Origin: Bacteroides faecium
GTDB taxonomy: Bacteria; Bacteroidota; Bacteroidia; Bacteroidales; Bacteroidaceae
Assembly: GCF_012113595.1 (NCBI RefSeq)
Contig: NZ_CP050831.1
Location: 1,240,001 to 1,304,000, forward strand
Reading direction: 5' to 3'
Length of the DNA: 64,000 bases
The position numbers were made by a program, and so were the translations under genes. This document shows, piece after piece, positions 26,559 through 36,502 of the stretch. The notes below the pieces were generated by a model that was not told the DNA's origin, ran no database searches, and saw only the letters and a list, made by a program, of their open reading frames with translations. Positions within the stretch are counted from its first letter, which is position 1; each line of letters opens with the position of its first letter.

Positions 26559-28317
26559 ATTCCACTACCAGCATTGTCCAGTAACTCAATGACGGAAGCG
26601 TCACCTTTATTTCGTTTCCTTCCTGCGTAAAGTCCAGCTTTCGGGATACTCCGAAACTTGCATCCGGTGAAGCCACCCAAACGGATTTTGCCGTACCTTT
26701 TACTGCTATCTTTGTCTGAGCCGACTCAATCAGAGAAGGTACAGCCTGTGTTCCATTAGAGTCACACCAGTCGAGATGCACGGCATTGGTATAGTTCAGA
26801 AAATGAATCACGTCCCTGTTGTCGAATCGTTTTCCGACAGTCGCTATCTGATTGCGGACCGGCGGCCATTGATTAACAGTCATCTTTCCATCCGTAGAAG
26901 AAACAGTAGCGCCATAGAACTCTCCACCGTCACGAAGAAGATTCTCATATCCGGTGATAAAGTCGTAGTAAGTAACCATCGCCTTCTTCAGTTCCCCTTT
27001 CATCGACAGATTGCTGTTAGGGAAATATTCGGTTGTCAGCATATGTTCGCCCAATTCGAGATGCGCACCGCCCCATGCATGGATAGCGGCATTCGCCATT
27101 AATACACCGGGCGTATTAAAATAACCGCGCCCTTCGCCGCCGAGCTTATAATTCATATAAGCAGCCAACACGGTTTTCTTTCCGTTCGACCATTTATCAT
27201 TGTCCGTGATAACCCCGGAAAGGATGCTGAAACCATTACTAGTAGGTTTGTCCCAAACTTCCGTATAGAGGAAGTCCACCGGAGAATTGGCAATCAGGTC
27301 TTTCTGCCCGTATTGCGATACGGCATTCATTACCAGAGACTTTTCCGGTTGCGCTTCTTTCATCGCTTTTATAAACGCGGGGAAAGTAGATGCAAGGTTG
27401 ACGGCATTACCATCATAGTTGTACAAAGTTCCCCGGTCGCCCAACTGGTCAATCTGATAGCCGTCGAAATCAAAGACTTCATATACATCGTTGTTTTGCT
27501 GAACCATGTAGTCTCTCCATTCCTGCAAAGCAGGATTCGTCAGATAAATATTACTCTTGAAAGGAGAACCCAGCGGATGATAATCCTTATTCCCGTGGTT
27601 CTTATCCTTAAAGAGATACCAGTTTTCTTTCACGCCGTCGTCCGCCGCATCGTTCAATGCTCCGTAGGCAAGATTATAGAAAAGAGATTTCATACCCCGC
27701 TTATGCCCGGCATCAATATATCCCTGTACGGTAGAACGGTAACAATCACGGTTGATAATATCTTTCCATACTTCCATCGGAGAGGAAGCCGAACCCGCCA
27801 ACGGCTTATGATGCTTGTAATGCCAGTCCTGATACTGCACATAGTTGATATGATGACGGTTCAGGTTATCCATTACCTTATCAATCTCCTTTTCGCTCAT
27901 CTTGCCATATTCGGAAAGGAATCCGTTGCGCGGGAAACGTGCGGGGTCGGAAGACACATCAATGGCAATGCTGCTCAAAACAACTTCCTCGCCACTATCT
28001 ACCGTATACAAATCGACCATATACCCTTTGAAATCATTGGCGGGTGGCGTCCAGCTCCATGATTTTCCGGTAAGGGGAGCTTCGGAAAGCACCTCGTTGA
28101 GATGCTTGTACCGGATGGTCACTTGCCCTTCGGGCAGATTATTCAGAGAGAGCTGTACCGATTCTCCCGGTTTGTAGGCAGCCTTATCGGTAGACAGCAG
28201 TACGGTAATATACCCGTCACCATACGTAATAGGATTGTTCGAAGGCTCATCGTCAATGCAGCTGCCCAACGAAAACGAAAGGGTCATTGCTAACGCTATA
28301 TATGCTAATTTTTTCAT
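26551..28317 (-). CDS. GH66 endo-dextranase lipoprotein
   Basis: A 588-residue GH66 enzyme that cuts alpha-1,6-glucan internally. The lipobox is LGSC (Cys20), placing it on the outer membrane. After an Ig-like domain (about 35-122) the TIM barrel begins at RFPRNGFLSEYG. The predicted nucleophile is D290 in F-D-G-Y-Q-I-D-Q-L-G-D-R-G and the acid/base E353 in D-F-L-Y-T-E-V-W-D. A C-terminal beta domain closes the protein. It lies 19 bp after the SusE-position gene and overlaps the GH31 start. A broken piece of a related gene is found at 22877-22968. Confidence 0.94.
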   Translation of the reverse strand: MKKLAYIALAMTLSFSLGSCIDDEPSNNPITYGDGYITVLLSTDKAAYKPGESVQLSLNNLPEGQVTIRYKHLNEVLSEAPLTGKSWSWTPPANDFKGYMVDLYTVDSGEEVVLSSIAIDVSSDPARFPRNGFLSEYGKMSEKEIDKVMDNLNRHHINYVQYQDWHYKHHKPLAGSASSPMEVWKDIINRDCYRSTVQGYIDAGHKRGMKSLFYNLAYGALNDAADDGVKENWYLFKDKNHGNKDYHPLGSPFKSNIYLTNPALQEWRDYMVQQNNDVYEVFDFDGYQIDQLGDRGTLYNYDGNAVNLASTFPAFIKAMKEAQPEKSLVMNAVSQYGQKDLIANSPVDFLYTEVWDKPTSNGFSILSGVITDNDKWSNGKKTVLAAYMNYKLGGEGRGYFNTPGVLMANAAIHAWGGAHLELGEHMLTTEYFPNSNLSMKGELKKAMVTYYDFITGYENLLRDGGEFYGATVSSTDGKMTVNQWPPVRNQIATVGKRFDNRDVIHFLNYTNAVHLDWCDSNGTQAVPSLIESAQTKIAVKGTAKSVWVASPDASFGVSRKLDFTQEGNEIKVTLPSLSYWTMLVVEYE

Positions 28318-28336
28318 AAATCGTTCGTTTTATAGT

Positions 28337-29809
28337 TTACTTCTTTGTGAAAAAGACTTTTTCCTCGTAGAGGTCGACCACAATCTTATAGTCTCCGGCT
28401 TCTTCTATCTTCCATTTATTATCTCCCCCGCCCACTATCTGAAAGTCCGTATCAGATGTAATGCTTGCTCCCGGCTTCATGGCTATGATAAATTTGCCAC
28501 CGTAAGAACGGTCTATCTCTACCGGAAACTTAATCTCTCCCTGACTCAAAGAACCTTCATAGATAAACTGGTTCTTGTTATCCGGATTCTGTGTCATTTC
28601 AAGTTTTGCTGTCACAACATCCCAATTCCATCCATCATTAAATACATCGCCCATCATCCATACCTGTTCATAAGCCACGTATTGGGAAACGGACAGACGT
28701 TTGGTGCGCAGGTTCAGTTTCAACGTATATTTATTACCTGCCGTTACATTCCAGAAGTTAGTAGCTGCCGTACCATTCTTCACCCATTCGATGGCGGAAG
28801 AAGCCGGTAAAGATTCCGTTTCCGTTGCCGGCTGGCAGACGTCACAGTCTGTTCCGGTAGCAGAAGAGACAATTTGGAATTTACCCGGAACCAGTTTTCC
28901 GTTATAGACAAATGAGAACGGGTCGTCAGCATCCTGTGCCATTGCCACCGGGGTATTGCCAGCCGAAGAACCGGCTATCCACAGTTCAGTATACGGCACT
29001 TCCCCATCCAGGTTCTTAATGGTAATATCCAGTGTTTCAATACTTAACTCCACACGATAAGTTCCTACCTTTTCGATAACAAACTTCGTATCCGGGTTAT
29101 CTTCATCGTAATGGTCGCGATATACAAGTTTATTCTCCTGTGTCTCGTCCCTGTTGTAAGCAGGCGTCCAGTCAAGCAGATTCGTCAGAAGTTTGAATTC
29201 ACCCTTCTGCAACAGACCTTCCCATACAAAACCACCTTTCACATCCGTCACCGGATTCATCGGAGTAGCCCTTTCCAGCGTCCAGCCATTAGGAGTGGCG
29301 TCACCTATCATCCACAGATTCAGTATTCTGAATTTATAAGGAGTCAGCTTGAAGGTTACTATTTCCGAGACTTGCGTCGGGACAGACTCTGCGGCGACTA
29401 CAGCCGTCACGCGGGCTTCAAACATAGCTTCTTCCTCTACGGGAAGACTCCAGGTACTCAATAATAAATCATTCAGTTCTTTATGCGTGTATGAAACGAC
29501 CCGTGAATCGGTCTTTCCAATCTCCTTCTTGACACCGCCCGCAAAATCATTGCCTTGTATATCCATCTCAAATCGGTAAGAGATAGCCGCTCCCGTTCCC
29601 TCATTAGAGCCCGGAGTCCAGGTCAGTTGGAGTGCTTCTTTATCATCGAGACGCTGGTCGAGAACCAGTTGCCGGGTAGAAGCCGACAACTTCAAGGGTT
29701 CGCTTCCTTTATTCATTTCCATATCGTCTTCCGCACACGAAGTCCATGCGAAACAGCCTGCTGCCAACATGAGCAGACTCATTATCTTAGTTTTCATGAT
29801 TTGTTTCAT
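28337..29809 (-). CDS. SusE/SusF-like surface glycan-binding lipoprotein
   Basis: A 490-residue lipoprotein (signal then WTSCAED; Cys about 25). The N-terminal 130 residues match the SusE N-terminal domain (LQLTWTPGSNEGTGAAISYRFEMD). Three following beta-sandwich repeats share the SusE/F starch-binding domain phrases: LWMIGDATPNGW, LWIAGSSAGNTPV and VWMMGDVFNDGWNW, each followed by a FVYEG/FVWEG-like strand. The protein should bind dextran at the surface in concert with the SusC/SusD pair. It lies between susD and the GH66 gene, 11 and 19 bp away. Confidence 0.92.
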   Translation of the reverse strand: MKQIMKTKIMSLLMLAAGCFAWTSCAEDDMEMNKGSEPLKLSASTRQLVLDQRLDDKEALQLTWTPGSNEGTGAAISYRFEMDIQGNDFAGGVKKEIGKTDSRVVSYTHKELNDLLLSTWSLPVEEEAMFEARVTAVVAAESVPTQVSEIVTFKLTPYKFRILNLWMIGDATPNGWTLERATPMNPVTDVKGGFVWEGLLQKGEFKLLTNLLDWTPAYNRDETQENKLVYRDHYDEDNPDTKFVIEKVGTYRVELSIETLDITIKNLDGEVPYTELWIAGSSAGNTPVAMAQDADDPFSFVYNGKLVPGKFQIVSSATGTDCDVCQPATETESLPASSAIEWVKNGTAATNFWNVTAGNKYTLKLNLRTKRLSVSQYVAYEQVWMMGDVFNDGWNWDVVTAKLEMTQNPDNKNQFIYEGSLSQGEIKFPVEIDRSYGGKFIIAMKPGASITSDTDFQIVGGGDNKWKIEEAGDYKIVVDLYEEKVFFTKK

Positions 29810-29820
29810 CTTTTAGGTTC

Positions 29821-31317
29821 TTAATTATATCCCGGATTCTGTTTCAGGTTTCCATTCGCTTCTATCTCTTTCAGCGGTATAGGCATCAGCAGATGCTTTT
29901 CCGTCGCATTGGTTTTTCCGATAGAATGAAAGAAATTCAGGGCATAGTTATCTTTCAGACGGACGAGGTCAAACCAGCGGTCGCCTTCGAAAGCCAGTTC
30001 CATACGGCGTTCGTGGATAATCTTTTCGCGCATCTGCACTTGTGTCAGCCCTTCGATGTCCGCACGGTTAGTCAGTCCCGCACGCTTTCTAACTTCGTAC
30101 AGAGGAGCTTCCGCATCGGTCGTCAGAGCTTGCTCGTTCAAGGCTTCCGCTTTCATCAGCAGTACATCGGCATAGCGGAGCACCACAAAGTTGGCAGGGC
30201 TTGTATTGAAATCCATAGAGACGGATTTCGTCACGAGGAATTTACGCAGGTTGTATCCCGTAGTGGAATAAGATGACTGGTACTGCTTTCCGTCAAAGTC
30301 GGGACATCCCAGGTAAAGAATAGTCTTATCTTTCCGGTTATCCCCCTCTTCGTACTGGCTGACAAACTCTGCTGTCGGCTGATTCCAACCGTAACCGCCT
30401 GCCACCATATCCGAATTGCGCGGCCCTGTGAATGCGCTCAACCAGGAAGCCTGATTCTCATTGTCCCAAAAATCATAGCTGGTCTTGCCATAATACTGTA
30501 CTTCAAACAATGATTCCGGGCCGTTCTTCTTATTCGGATTGAAATTGTCGCTGTAATCTTCATTCAGATGATAACCCAACTTTTGAATATCCTCACAAAG
30601 ACGTACAATCTCCGCATATTCTTTTCCCTGAGTCAGATACACTTTTGCCAACAGTCCCATGGCTGCACCTTTAGAAGCACGACCCAAGTCGGAAGCGGAA
30701 TAAGAAGACTTGTCGGGAAGCAGGTTGATGGCTTCTTTCAAGTCATCCTCTATCAGTTTATAGATTTCTTCTTTAGACGCACGGAAAGGTTTCAGGTCAT
30801 CGTCCGAAGTCTGTGGTTCTGTCAATAAAGGCACTCCGCCGAAAAGCCGCACCAGGATAAAATAATAATGGGCACGCAGGAATTTGGCTTCGCCCAGGCA
30901 ACGGTTCTTCAGACTTTGGTCGATGTTCATGCCCGGCACGTTCTTGATAACAAAGTTGCAACGGAGAATACCCGGAGAAGGGCCACGCCATACGTCCAGC
31001 ACACCGGCATTGTCGGTAGTGGTAATGAAGTTAGCCAGGTCGGTAGTCTCAATACCGTCCGTACCGCCGCCCGCGCCAACGATGCTGTTTCCGGCTACGA
31101 TATCCAGCGTCCACATACGCATATTATACAGTTTCGGCCATTGAAGCGGCTGATAAGCGCCGTTCACGGCTGCTATCGCATCTTCTTCCGCCTGAAAGCT
31201 CTTGGAAGTGTCGATGGAATCCCACGGTTCTCTATCCAGGAAGCCGTTACAGCTACTCAATGTCAAGCTCAACAGGAAGCAAGGGAGTATATATCTGAAC
31301 TTTTTCATATTTGTCAA
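29821..31317 (-). CDS. SusD/RagB family dextran-binding lipoprotein
   Basis: A 498-residue SusD homologue of standard length. Lipobox LSSCNGFLDREPWD (Cys about 23), then A-E-A-K-F-L-R-A-H-Y-Y-F, the C-terminal ADVLLMKAEALNE, and H-E-R-R-M-E-L-A-F-E-G-D-R-W-F-D-L-V-R, ending in the family terminus N-x-x-L-K-Q-N-P-G-Y-N. It forms the substrate-binding lid on the SusC at 31345-34353, from which it is separated by 27 bp. Confidence 0.96.
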   Translation of the reverse strand: MTNMKKFRYILPCFLLSLTLSSCNGFLDREPWDSIDTSKSFQAEEDAIAAVNGAYQPLQWPKLYNMRMWTLDIVAGNSIVGAGGGTDGIETTDLANFITTTDNAGVLDVWRGPSPGILRCNFVIKNVPGMNIDQSLKNRCLGEAKFLRAHYYFILVRLFGGVPLLTEPQTSDDDLKPFRASKEEIYKLIEDDLKEAINLLPDKSSYSASDLGRASKGAAMGLLAKVYLTQGKEYAEIVRLCEDIQKLGYHLNEDYSDNFNPNKKNGPESLFEVQYYGKTSYDFWDNENQASWLSAFTGPRNSDMVAGGYGWNQPTAEFVSQYEEGDNRKDKTILYLGCPDFDGKQYQSSYSTTGYNLRKFLVTKSVSMDFNTSPANFVVLRYADVLLMKAEALNEQALTTDAEAPLYEVRKRAGLTNRADIEGLTQVQMREKIIHERRMELAFEGDRWFDLVRLKDNYALNFFHSIGKTNATEKHLLMPIPLKEIEANGNLKQNPGYN

Positions 31318-31344
31318 TCAATTAAAGGTTCTATATAAAAGTAG

Positions 31345-34300
31345 TTAGAAAGAAACAGATGCGCCGAATGTGATATTACGGGCTACGGGATAGACGTTGT
31401 TGTCATTTCCCGAACCGGAAATCTCCGGGTCGAGTCCCGTATAGCGGGTCAGGGTCAGCAAGTTCTGTCCCGAAACGAAGAAGCGTACAGAGGACATTGC
31501 TGCTTTCTTGCTCCATGCGGCGGGAAGAGTATATCCGAGCGTTACGTTCTTCAGACGCAGGTATTTGCCATCCTCAATAAAGCGGTTGGAGACACGTCCG
31601 TTCTTGTTCGGGTCACCGAATACGGCACGCGGCATACTGTTGCTTGTCCCTTCGCCGCGCCAGCGGTCGAGAACGGTCGTCATTTGGTTCTGTGCCACGG
31701 ACATGGCTTCCAGAGAAGCGCGGTTGGCATTATAGATTTTATTTCCGGCTGCTCCTTGCAGGAATATTTCGAGGTCGAAGCCTTTCCAGGCAAATGAGTT
31801 GTTCATTGAGAAAATCCACGTCGGGGTGGGATTGCCGAGATACGTACGGTCTTTGTCGTTGATAACTCCGTCGTTATTCAGGTCTTTGAACTTAATATCT
31901 CCGGCAGAAGTACGGTTGTAAGGGTCGTTCCCCTGTGTCTGAATGGCGTAACGGTCTACTTCTTCCTGTGTCTGGAAGATACCGTTCGTCACGTAACCGT
32001 AGAAAGAGCTGACCGGACGACCGACTGCATGGATATTATTATCGAAATACATCGGGACATCCCCGTTCAGGCGGATAATCTCGTTCTTGTTATAAGAAGC
32101 ATTGAGAGACGTATTCCATGAGAACTCTCCTTCCAGATTGCGGGAACTGACGGATACTTCAAAACCTTTGTTGCGCATCTTGCCCGCATTAATCTTGGGG
32201 ACATTGATGTCCGAATATCCGGTGGAGATAGGCACTACCATGTTGACAAGCATATCATTCGTGTTCTTGATGTATGCATCGAGACTCAAATTGATGCGGC
32301 TGTCGATTAATGACAAGTCTGCACCGACGTTGTATTGTTCCACTTCTTCCCAACGGACATTCGGGTTCGGCATTACCGAGGGGGCAATCGCATTCACCTG
32401 TGTGCCGTTGAAGTTGTACTGGATGGTTTGGATAGTAGAAGCATATGCATAGTTGCCCACACTTGCCTGATTACCTGTCAAGCCATATCCTGCACGGATT
32501 TTTACGTCGCTCAGCCAAAAGCTCTTTTTAAAGAACGGTTCTTCGGAAAGTCTCCAGGCAAGAGATACGGAAGGGAAGTTTGACCAACGGTTCTGCTTGC
32601 TGAAACGGGAAGAACCGTCGCGACGAATCGTAGCTGTCAGCAGGTATTTGTTGTCATATGTATAGTTGACACGTCCCAGATAAGAGAGCAATGCCCAGTC
32701 GCTGCCGTTGCCGTTCACTGTCGGTTCGAGCGTACCGTTATCCAATTGCTGTGCGGTGGGGCTGATAAAGCCCATGATAGAGCCGCTCATGTATTCGTAG
32801 GTATTAGTCTGTGCGGAAGAGCCGACCATCACTGTGAGTTGATGCTTTTCTGCAAAAGTCTTGTTGAAAGTCAGGGTGTTATCCCACAGGATGGTAAGAC
32901 TCTTGTTATATTTGCGGGAAGCATAGGATTCCGGTTGTGAAATCGGTTGCCAGTCATATTTGGGCGACCAGCCTTTATCGTCCCAGAAGAGTGCCTGCAC
33001 ACCGACGATAGTCTTGAATGTCAGCCATTCCCACGGTTTCACTTCGGCGTAGATATTACCCAGTACATTGAAGCCTTTGGTAGTGGTGGAGTTAGTCATC
33101 ATCTTTCCGATAGGGTTGGCAATATCTCCTACGTACATCGGAAGTCCCACCGGGCCGGCCCATGAACCGTCGTCATTCTTGATGGCCTGTGTAGGTAGTG
33201 CCAGCATGGTATTCTTGATATTGTATTCTCCCTTTTGCTTGATGTCATGGTTCAGGGACAGTTTGTTTCCCATCTTCAGCCAGTTGTTCATTTGGGTATC
33301 CATATTGAATTGTACGGTGTAACGCTCATATTGGGTAGTGCGCACGATACCTTCCTGGTTGAAATAAGCGGCAGATACATAATAAGTCGTTTTATCATTT
33401 CCACCGGAATAGTTCAGTGAATAGTTTTGGGTGGCAGCCGTCTGAAAAAGTTCGTCCGTCCAGTTCGTTCCCCTGCCTAGCGAGGTGGGGTCTTCAAACA
33501 GCGGATTCTGCGGCTGACCGTTGGCAGTCATCATTTCATTATGAAGGGAAGCGAATTGAGTGGCATCCAGCAAATCCAGTGTGCGGATAGCTTTCTCAAT
33601 ACCGTAAGAGGCTTTGAAATTAAAGCGTGCGGCATCCGATTTTCCTTTCTTTGTGGTGATGATAATAACTCCGTAAGCTCCGCGTGAGCCGTAAATAGCG
33701 GTGGCGGAAGCATCTTTCAATACGTCTACCGTCTCCACGTCGTCCATATTAATCATGTTCAGGGGAACGTCCGTCGGCACTCCGTCAATGACAAGCAACG
33801 GGTCACTGTTATTAATAGAACCGATACCACGTATTTTCATCGACACATTATCGCCCGGCGCACCGCTCGAAATCACCTGAAGTCCGGTGGCACGTCCCTG
33901 CAAGGCTGCTCCGAGACTGGGGGACGGTTGTTTCATCAGGTCTTTGGAAGAAACGGAAGAGATGGCGCCCGTCAGGTCGCTTTTCTTCATCGTACCGTAA
34001 CCGATTACTACGACTTCGTCAAGAACTTCGGTATCTTCCTTCAGCGTGATGGTCAGAGACGTTTTTCCGTTTATCGGAACCGTCTGAGTGGCATATCCGA
34101 TAAAAGAAACGGTCAGCGTAGCCTTAGGGGATACTTTCAAGGAGAAGTTTCCGTCCATATCGGTAATCGTACCGTTCGTGGACTTATCTTCCACCACACT
34201 CGCACCGATAACCGGTTCGCCCGTGGCATCTACGACATGTCCTTTTACTGAAATCTGTTGTGCGAATGCACCAAGAGATAGGAACAAGCCCCACATTATC

Positions 34301-34353
34301 AGTAAGAGGCGGCGTTCAAAGCCTTTCGGCTTCATGCTCTGTTTCATGTACAT
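31345..34353 (-). CDS. SusC/RagA family TonB-linked outer membrane transporter (dextran)
   Basis: A TonB-dependent transporter of 1002 residues counted from the ATG at 34351-34353; the frame is open 28 codons further, but those cover the leader and add a non-signal sequence. Signal peptide ends at LGAFAQQ, followed by a carboxypeptidase-like domain (VKGHVVDATGEPVIGASV), the plug with VVVIGYGTM, the SusC signature around INNSDPLLVIDGVPTDVPL, then the barrel ending in FGASVSF. It imports isomalto-oligosaccharides together with the adjacent SusD. Its promoter region holds a perfect 13-bp inverted repeat, the likely target of the SusR-like regulator. Confidence 0.96.
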   Translation of the reverse strand: MYMKQSMKPKGFERRLLLIMWGLFLSLGAFAQQISVKGHVVDATGEPVIGASVVEDKSTNGTITDMDGNFSLKVSPKATLTVSFIGYATQTVPINGKTSLTITLKEDTEVLDEVVVIGYGTMKKSDLTGAISSVSSKDLMKQPSPSLGAALQGRATGLQVISSGAPGDNVSMKIRGIGSINNSDPLLVIDGVPTDVPLNMINMDDVETVDVLKDASATAIYGSRGAYGVIIITTKKGKSDAARFNFKASYGIEKAIRTLDLLDATQFASLHNEMMTANGQPQNPLFEDPTSLGRGTNWTDELFQTAATQNYSLNYSGGNDKTTYYVSAAYFNQEGIVRTTQYERYTVQFNMDTQMNNWLKMGNKLSLNHDIKQKGEYNIKNTMLALPTQAIKNDDGSWAGPVGLPMYVGDIANPIGKMMTNSTTTKGFNVLGNIYAEVKPWEWLTFKTIVGVQALFWDDKGWSPKYDWQPISQPESYASRKYNKSLTILWDNTLTFNKTFAEKHQLTVMVGSSAQTNTYEYMSGSIMGFISPTAQQLDNGTLEPTVNGNGSDWALLSYLGRVNYTYDNKYLLTATIRRDGSSRFSKQNRWSNFPSVSLAWRLSEEPFFKKSFWLSDVKIRAGYGLTGNQASVGNYAYASTIQTIQYNFNGTQVNAIAPSVMPNPNVRWEEVEQYNVGADLSLIDSRINLSLDAYIKNTNDMLVNMVVPISTGYSDINVPKINAGKMRNKGFEVSVSSRNLEGEFSWNTSLNASYNKNEIIRLNGDVPMYFDNNIHAVGRPVSSFYGYVTNGIFQTQEEVDRYAIQTQGNDPYNRTSAGDIKFKDLNNDGVINDKDRTYLGNPTPTWIFSMNNSFAWKGFDLEIFLQGAAGNKIYNANRASLEAMSVAQNQMTTVLDRWRGEGTSNSMPRAVFGDPNKNGRVSNRFIEDGKYLRLKNVTLGYTLPAAWSKKAAMSSVRFFVSGQNLLTLTRYTGLDPEISGSGNDNNVYPVARNITFGASVSF

Positions 34354-34463
34354 TAATTTAAAGTTATTATTAGGGTTACTTTTGCTTTTATCCGCTGCGT
34401 CATTTCCTGAATGACCGTGAAACAAAAGTATCCACATTTAATACTGCTTCTTTGAGCAGATAG

Positions 34464-34508
34464 CAAAAATATAGTGGTTTATACAGTTCCAAACAGTATA
34501 AACCACTA
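34464..34508 (-). promoter_or_regulatory. susC promoter with 13-bp inverted-repeat operator
   Basis: On the minus strand TATTTTTG (34464-34471) fits the -7 consensus TAnnTTTG. Directly upstream lies a perfect inverted repeat, TAGTGGTTTATAC (34472-34484) and its complement (34496-34508), with an 11-bp spacer; it occupies the -33 region. A further half-site-like TAGTGGTTTT is at 34548-34557. This is the expected layout for a regulator such as the SusR-like protein encoded just upstream. The leader to the ATG is about 100 nt. Confidence 0.65.
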
Positions 34509-34559
34509 AGAATAAGAACGTTATAAAACAGTAGTCAGACTAAAAAAGTAGTGGTTTTC

Positions 34560-36209
34560 TTACTCTTCCACCTTCCCTATTTTCATTACTTTAGTTTCAA
34601 ATTCATCTCTTTCTCCCAAAGCCTTGTTGCGGACACGTGTCCGGTAATTATAGATAGTGGTCACGGAGTAGCGAAGGAATTGCGCTATTTTAGTGCTGTC
34701 CGTGATTCCCAACCGGATAAGGGCAAAGATGCGGAGTTCGGTGTTCAGCAGTTCTCCCGGTTTGGGTTGCATCGGTTCGGTAAGCAGGGCATTGAATTCG
34801 TCTACGAAGTTGGGAAAGAGTTGCAGGAAAGTCATGTCGAAGTTGGCATAGAACTCTTTCAGTTCTTCGTCGAGGAATTGGGATGATTTTATGGCTTTAT
34901 AAAGCTCTTCCACTCTGCCGGCGGCGGCAATCTTATTCAGGGAGCGGCGGTATAAGTCCATCTTATCCAGATAGGCGGAACATTGGTCCATGTAACGGCC
35001 GATATATTCTTCCTTGATATAGTTTGCTTCCGAGAGCGTATGGTTCATTTCTTTCAATTGCGAGTTAGAGTCATGCAGTTCTTCGTTCAGTTCTTGCAGG
35101 AGCGTGTTGGTGTCAATGACTTCGCGGCGGGCGGCGGCTACTTTCTTCATCTGCTTGTACACAAAGAAGATGGCTACCAGCAAAAATACGGAAAGCAGGC
35201 TGATACAAATCAGAGAAGTCTTCATTTCCCGTTGCTGGCGTTCAGTTTTTAACTGGTAGGCTTTGTCGATAATGGGAAAGACTTGCGAGATTTCCAGGGT
35301 ACGAAGGCGGGCGTTGCAGAGAGTGGCATCTTCCAGGGAACATTTCAGATAATTGTAAGCCCGGTCGATATCTCCGTCTTCGTAGACGAGCGATGCGAGC
35401 TTCCTCAAAGAAACATATTCTTTTACTGCCGATTTCAGGTCGGCAATGGCCGAAAGAGCCAGGTAATGCTTTTGTCCTTTCTTATCGCCTTTCAAACGGT
35501 AGGCTTCTGAAAGCGTATAGGTTATCATGGCTTGTGCATGAGCGTCCAAAGAAGGTTTATTGTAGAAGTCCGCCAACATATTTATTGCCTGGTCATATTG
35601 TGCATGAACCGTGCATTTATCCGCCATAACCAATACATGGCCTAAAGAATCGGATACATTGGTTTGTAGAAGAGAGTCACGGTATAAGTCCGTCATGCGG
35701 TAATACTCTTTTTTGGCTTTTGCCGTGACGGCATAATCGCCCATCAACCCATAAATAGTGCGGTATAAATGATAATAATAGGAATACAGATAATCGGGTA
35801 AGGTTTTCTTGTCAATCTCTCCCAATAGTTCAAGCGCTTCTTTATACATTCCGGTGGTTCCCATCACTTCTGCCATATTCATGGCAGAATCATCCAGGTA
35901 ATCCTGTTTATCCAGACGGTGTGCCAAGTCCTGTTTCCGCTGGGCGTAGACAAAAGACGAGTCCAGGTTATAAGCCCGGTATTCATCGAAAAGACGTCCG
36001 CAGAATCCATACCGCTGTTCGTCGGAAGTGGACTCAACCAACAATTTCTTTAAGTCGGCAATACGCACCTCTTTCTCCGCTCCATAAGTCTGGCGGTTCT
36101 TGATAATGCCGTCAATCTCACGGAGTAGCGCATCGGTACTCTTATTGTCTTTTGCAGAAAGCAGGACGGGAAGAAGAATTGTCACAAGAATCAAAATAAC
36201 TTTTTTCAT
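34560..36209 (-). CDS. SusR-like membrane-spanning transcription regulator (TPR, DUF6377-type)
   Basis: A 549-residue inner-membrane regulator. A signal/anchor (VILILVTILLPVLLSA) precedes a periplasmic TPR-like sensor (about 25-325), one transmembrane helix (LICISLLSVFLLVAIFFVYK, about 330-350), a coiled-coil linker (LLQELNEELHDSNSQLKEMN) and a C-terminal helix-turn-helix of the LuxR-like type (ELRIFALIRLGITDSTKIAQFL, then YSVTTIYNYRTRVRNKAL). Such one-component regulators sense an oligosaccharide in the periplasm and bind DNA directly; SusR of the starch locus is the classic case. It lies upstream of the dextran susC in the same direction, 206 bp away, with the inverted-repeat operator in between. 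Confidence 0.88.
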   Translation of the reverse strand: MKKVILILVTILLPVLLSAKDNKSTDALLREIDGIIKNRQTYGAEKEVRIADLKKLLVESTSDEQRYGFCGRLFDEYRAYNLDSSFVYAQRKQDLAHRLDKQDYLDDSAMNMAEVMGTTGMYKEALELLGEIDKKTLPDYLYSYYYHLYRTIYGLMGDYAVTAKAKKEYYRMTDLYRDSLLQTNVSDSLGHVLVMADKCTVHAQYDQAINMLADFYNKPSLDAHAQAMITYTLSEAYRLKGDKKGQKHYLALSAIADLKSAVKEYVSLRKLASLVYEDGDIDRAYNYLKCSLEDATLCNARLRTLEISQVFPIIDKAYQLKTERQQREMKTSLICISLLSVFLLVAIFFVYKQMKKVAAARREVIDTNTLLQELNEELHDSNSQLKEMNHTLSEANYIKEEYIGRYMDQCSAYLDKMDLYRRSLNKIAAAGRVEELYKAIKSSQFLDEELKEFYANFDMTFLQLFPNFVDEFNALLTEPMQPKPGELLNTELRIFALIRLGITDSTKIAQFLRYSVTTIYNYRTRVRNKALGERDEFETKVMKIGKVEE

Positions 36210-36229
36210 AGGGCGTATGTATTAGATTG

Positions 36230-36237
36230 CAAAGATA
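36230..36237 (-). promoter_or_regulatory. -7 box of the SusR-like regulator gene
   Basis: TATCTTTG on the minus strand, 20 bp upstream of the start codon at 36209. No -33 box with correct spacing was found. Confidence 0.5.
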
Positions 36238-36324
36238 AAAGTCTTTCAGAAACTTTCTGCTTTCAAACGAAAGATTGTAGTTGTATAAATTATATAATCT
36301 TGTCCAAACCTAAAATAAAAATCC

Positions 36325-36368
36325 CATAATCGGGTCAATACATATGACCCGATTATGACCCGATTATG
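36325..36368. repeat. Palindrome plus overlapping direct repeat in the divergent region
   Basis: CATAATCGGGTCA (36325-36337) is the exact complement of 36345-36357, with a 7-base loop, and the second arm TGACCCGATTATG is repeated immediately and overlapping at 36356-36368. Three half-sites therefore lie within 44 bp between the divergent regulator and ATPase genes. It could be an operator cluster or a slipped terminator-like hairpin. Confidence 0.6.
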
Positions 36369-36502
36369 ACGGGTAGTTTTCGAAAATAATAAGCTAATAA
36401 ACAGATGCAGAAGAGTGATGGGAAAGAAAAAACAGGAGCCGAAACCACATTATTATAAACATAATTATTATATTTGCAATAATTGCATTTATAATAATCA
36501 GT

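Noticed and set aside
27313..28062. Open frame opposite the GH66 gene
   Set aside because: Antisense shadow of a well-supported enzyme gene without start context or recognisable domain.
34354..34437. N-terminal extension of the dextran SusC
   Set aside because: The 28 extra codons encode a polar Asn/Lys/Ser-rich segment in front of a normal start and signal peptide, and lie within the untranslated leader.
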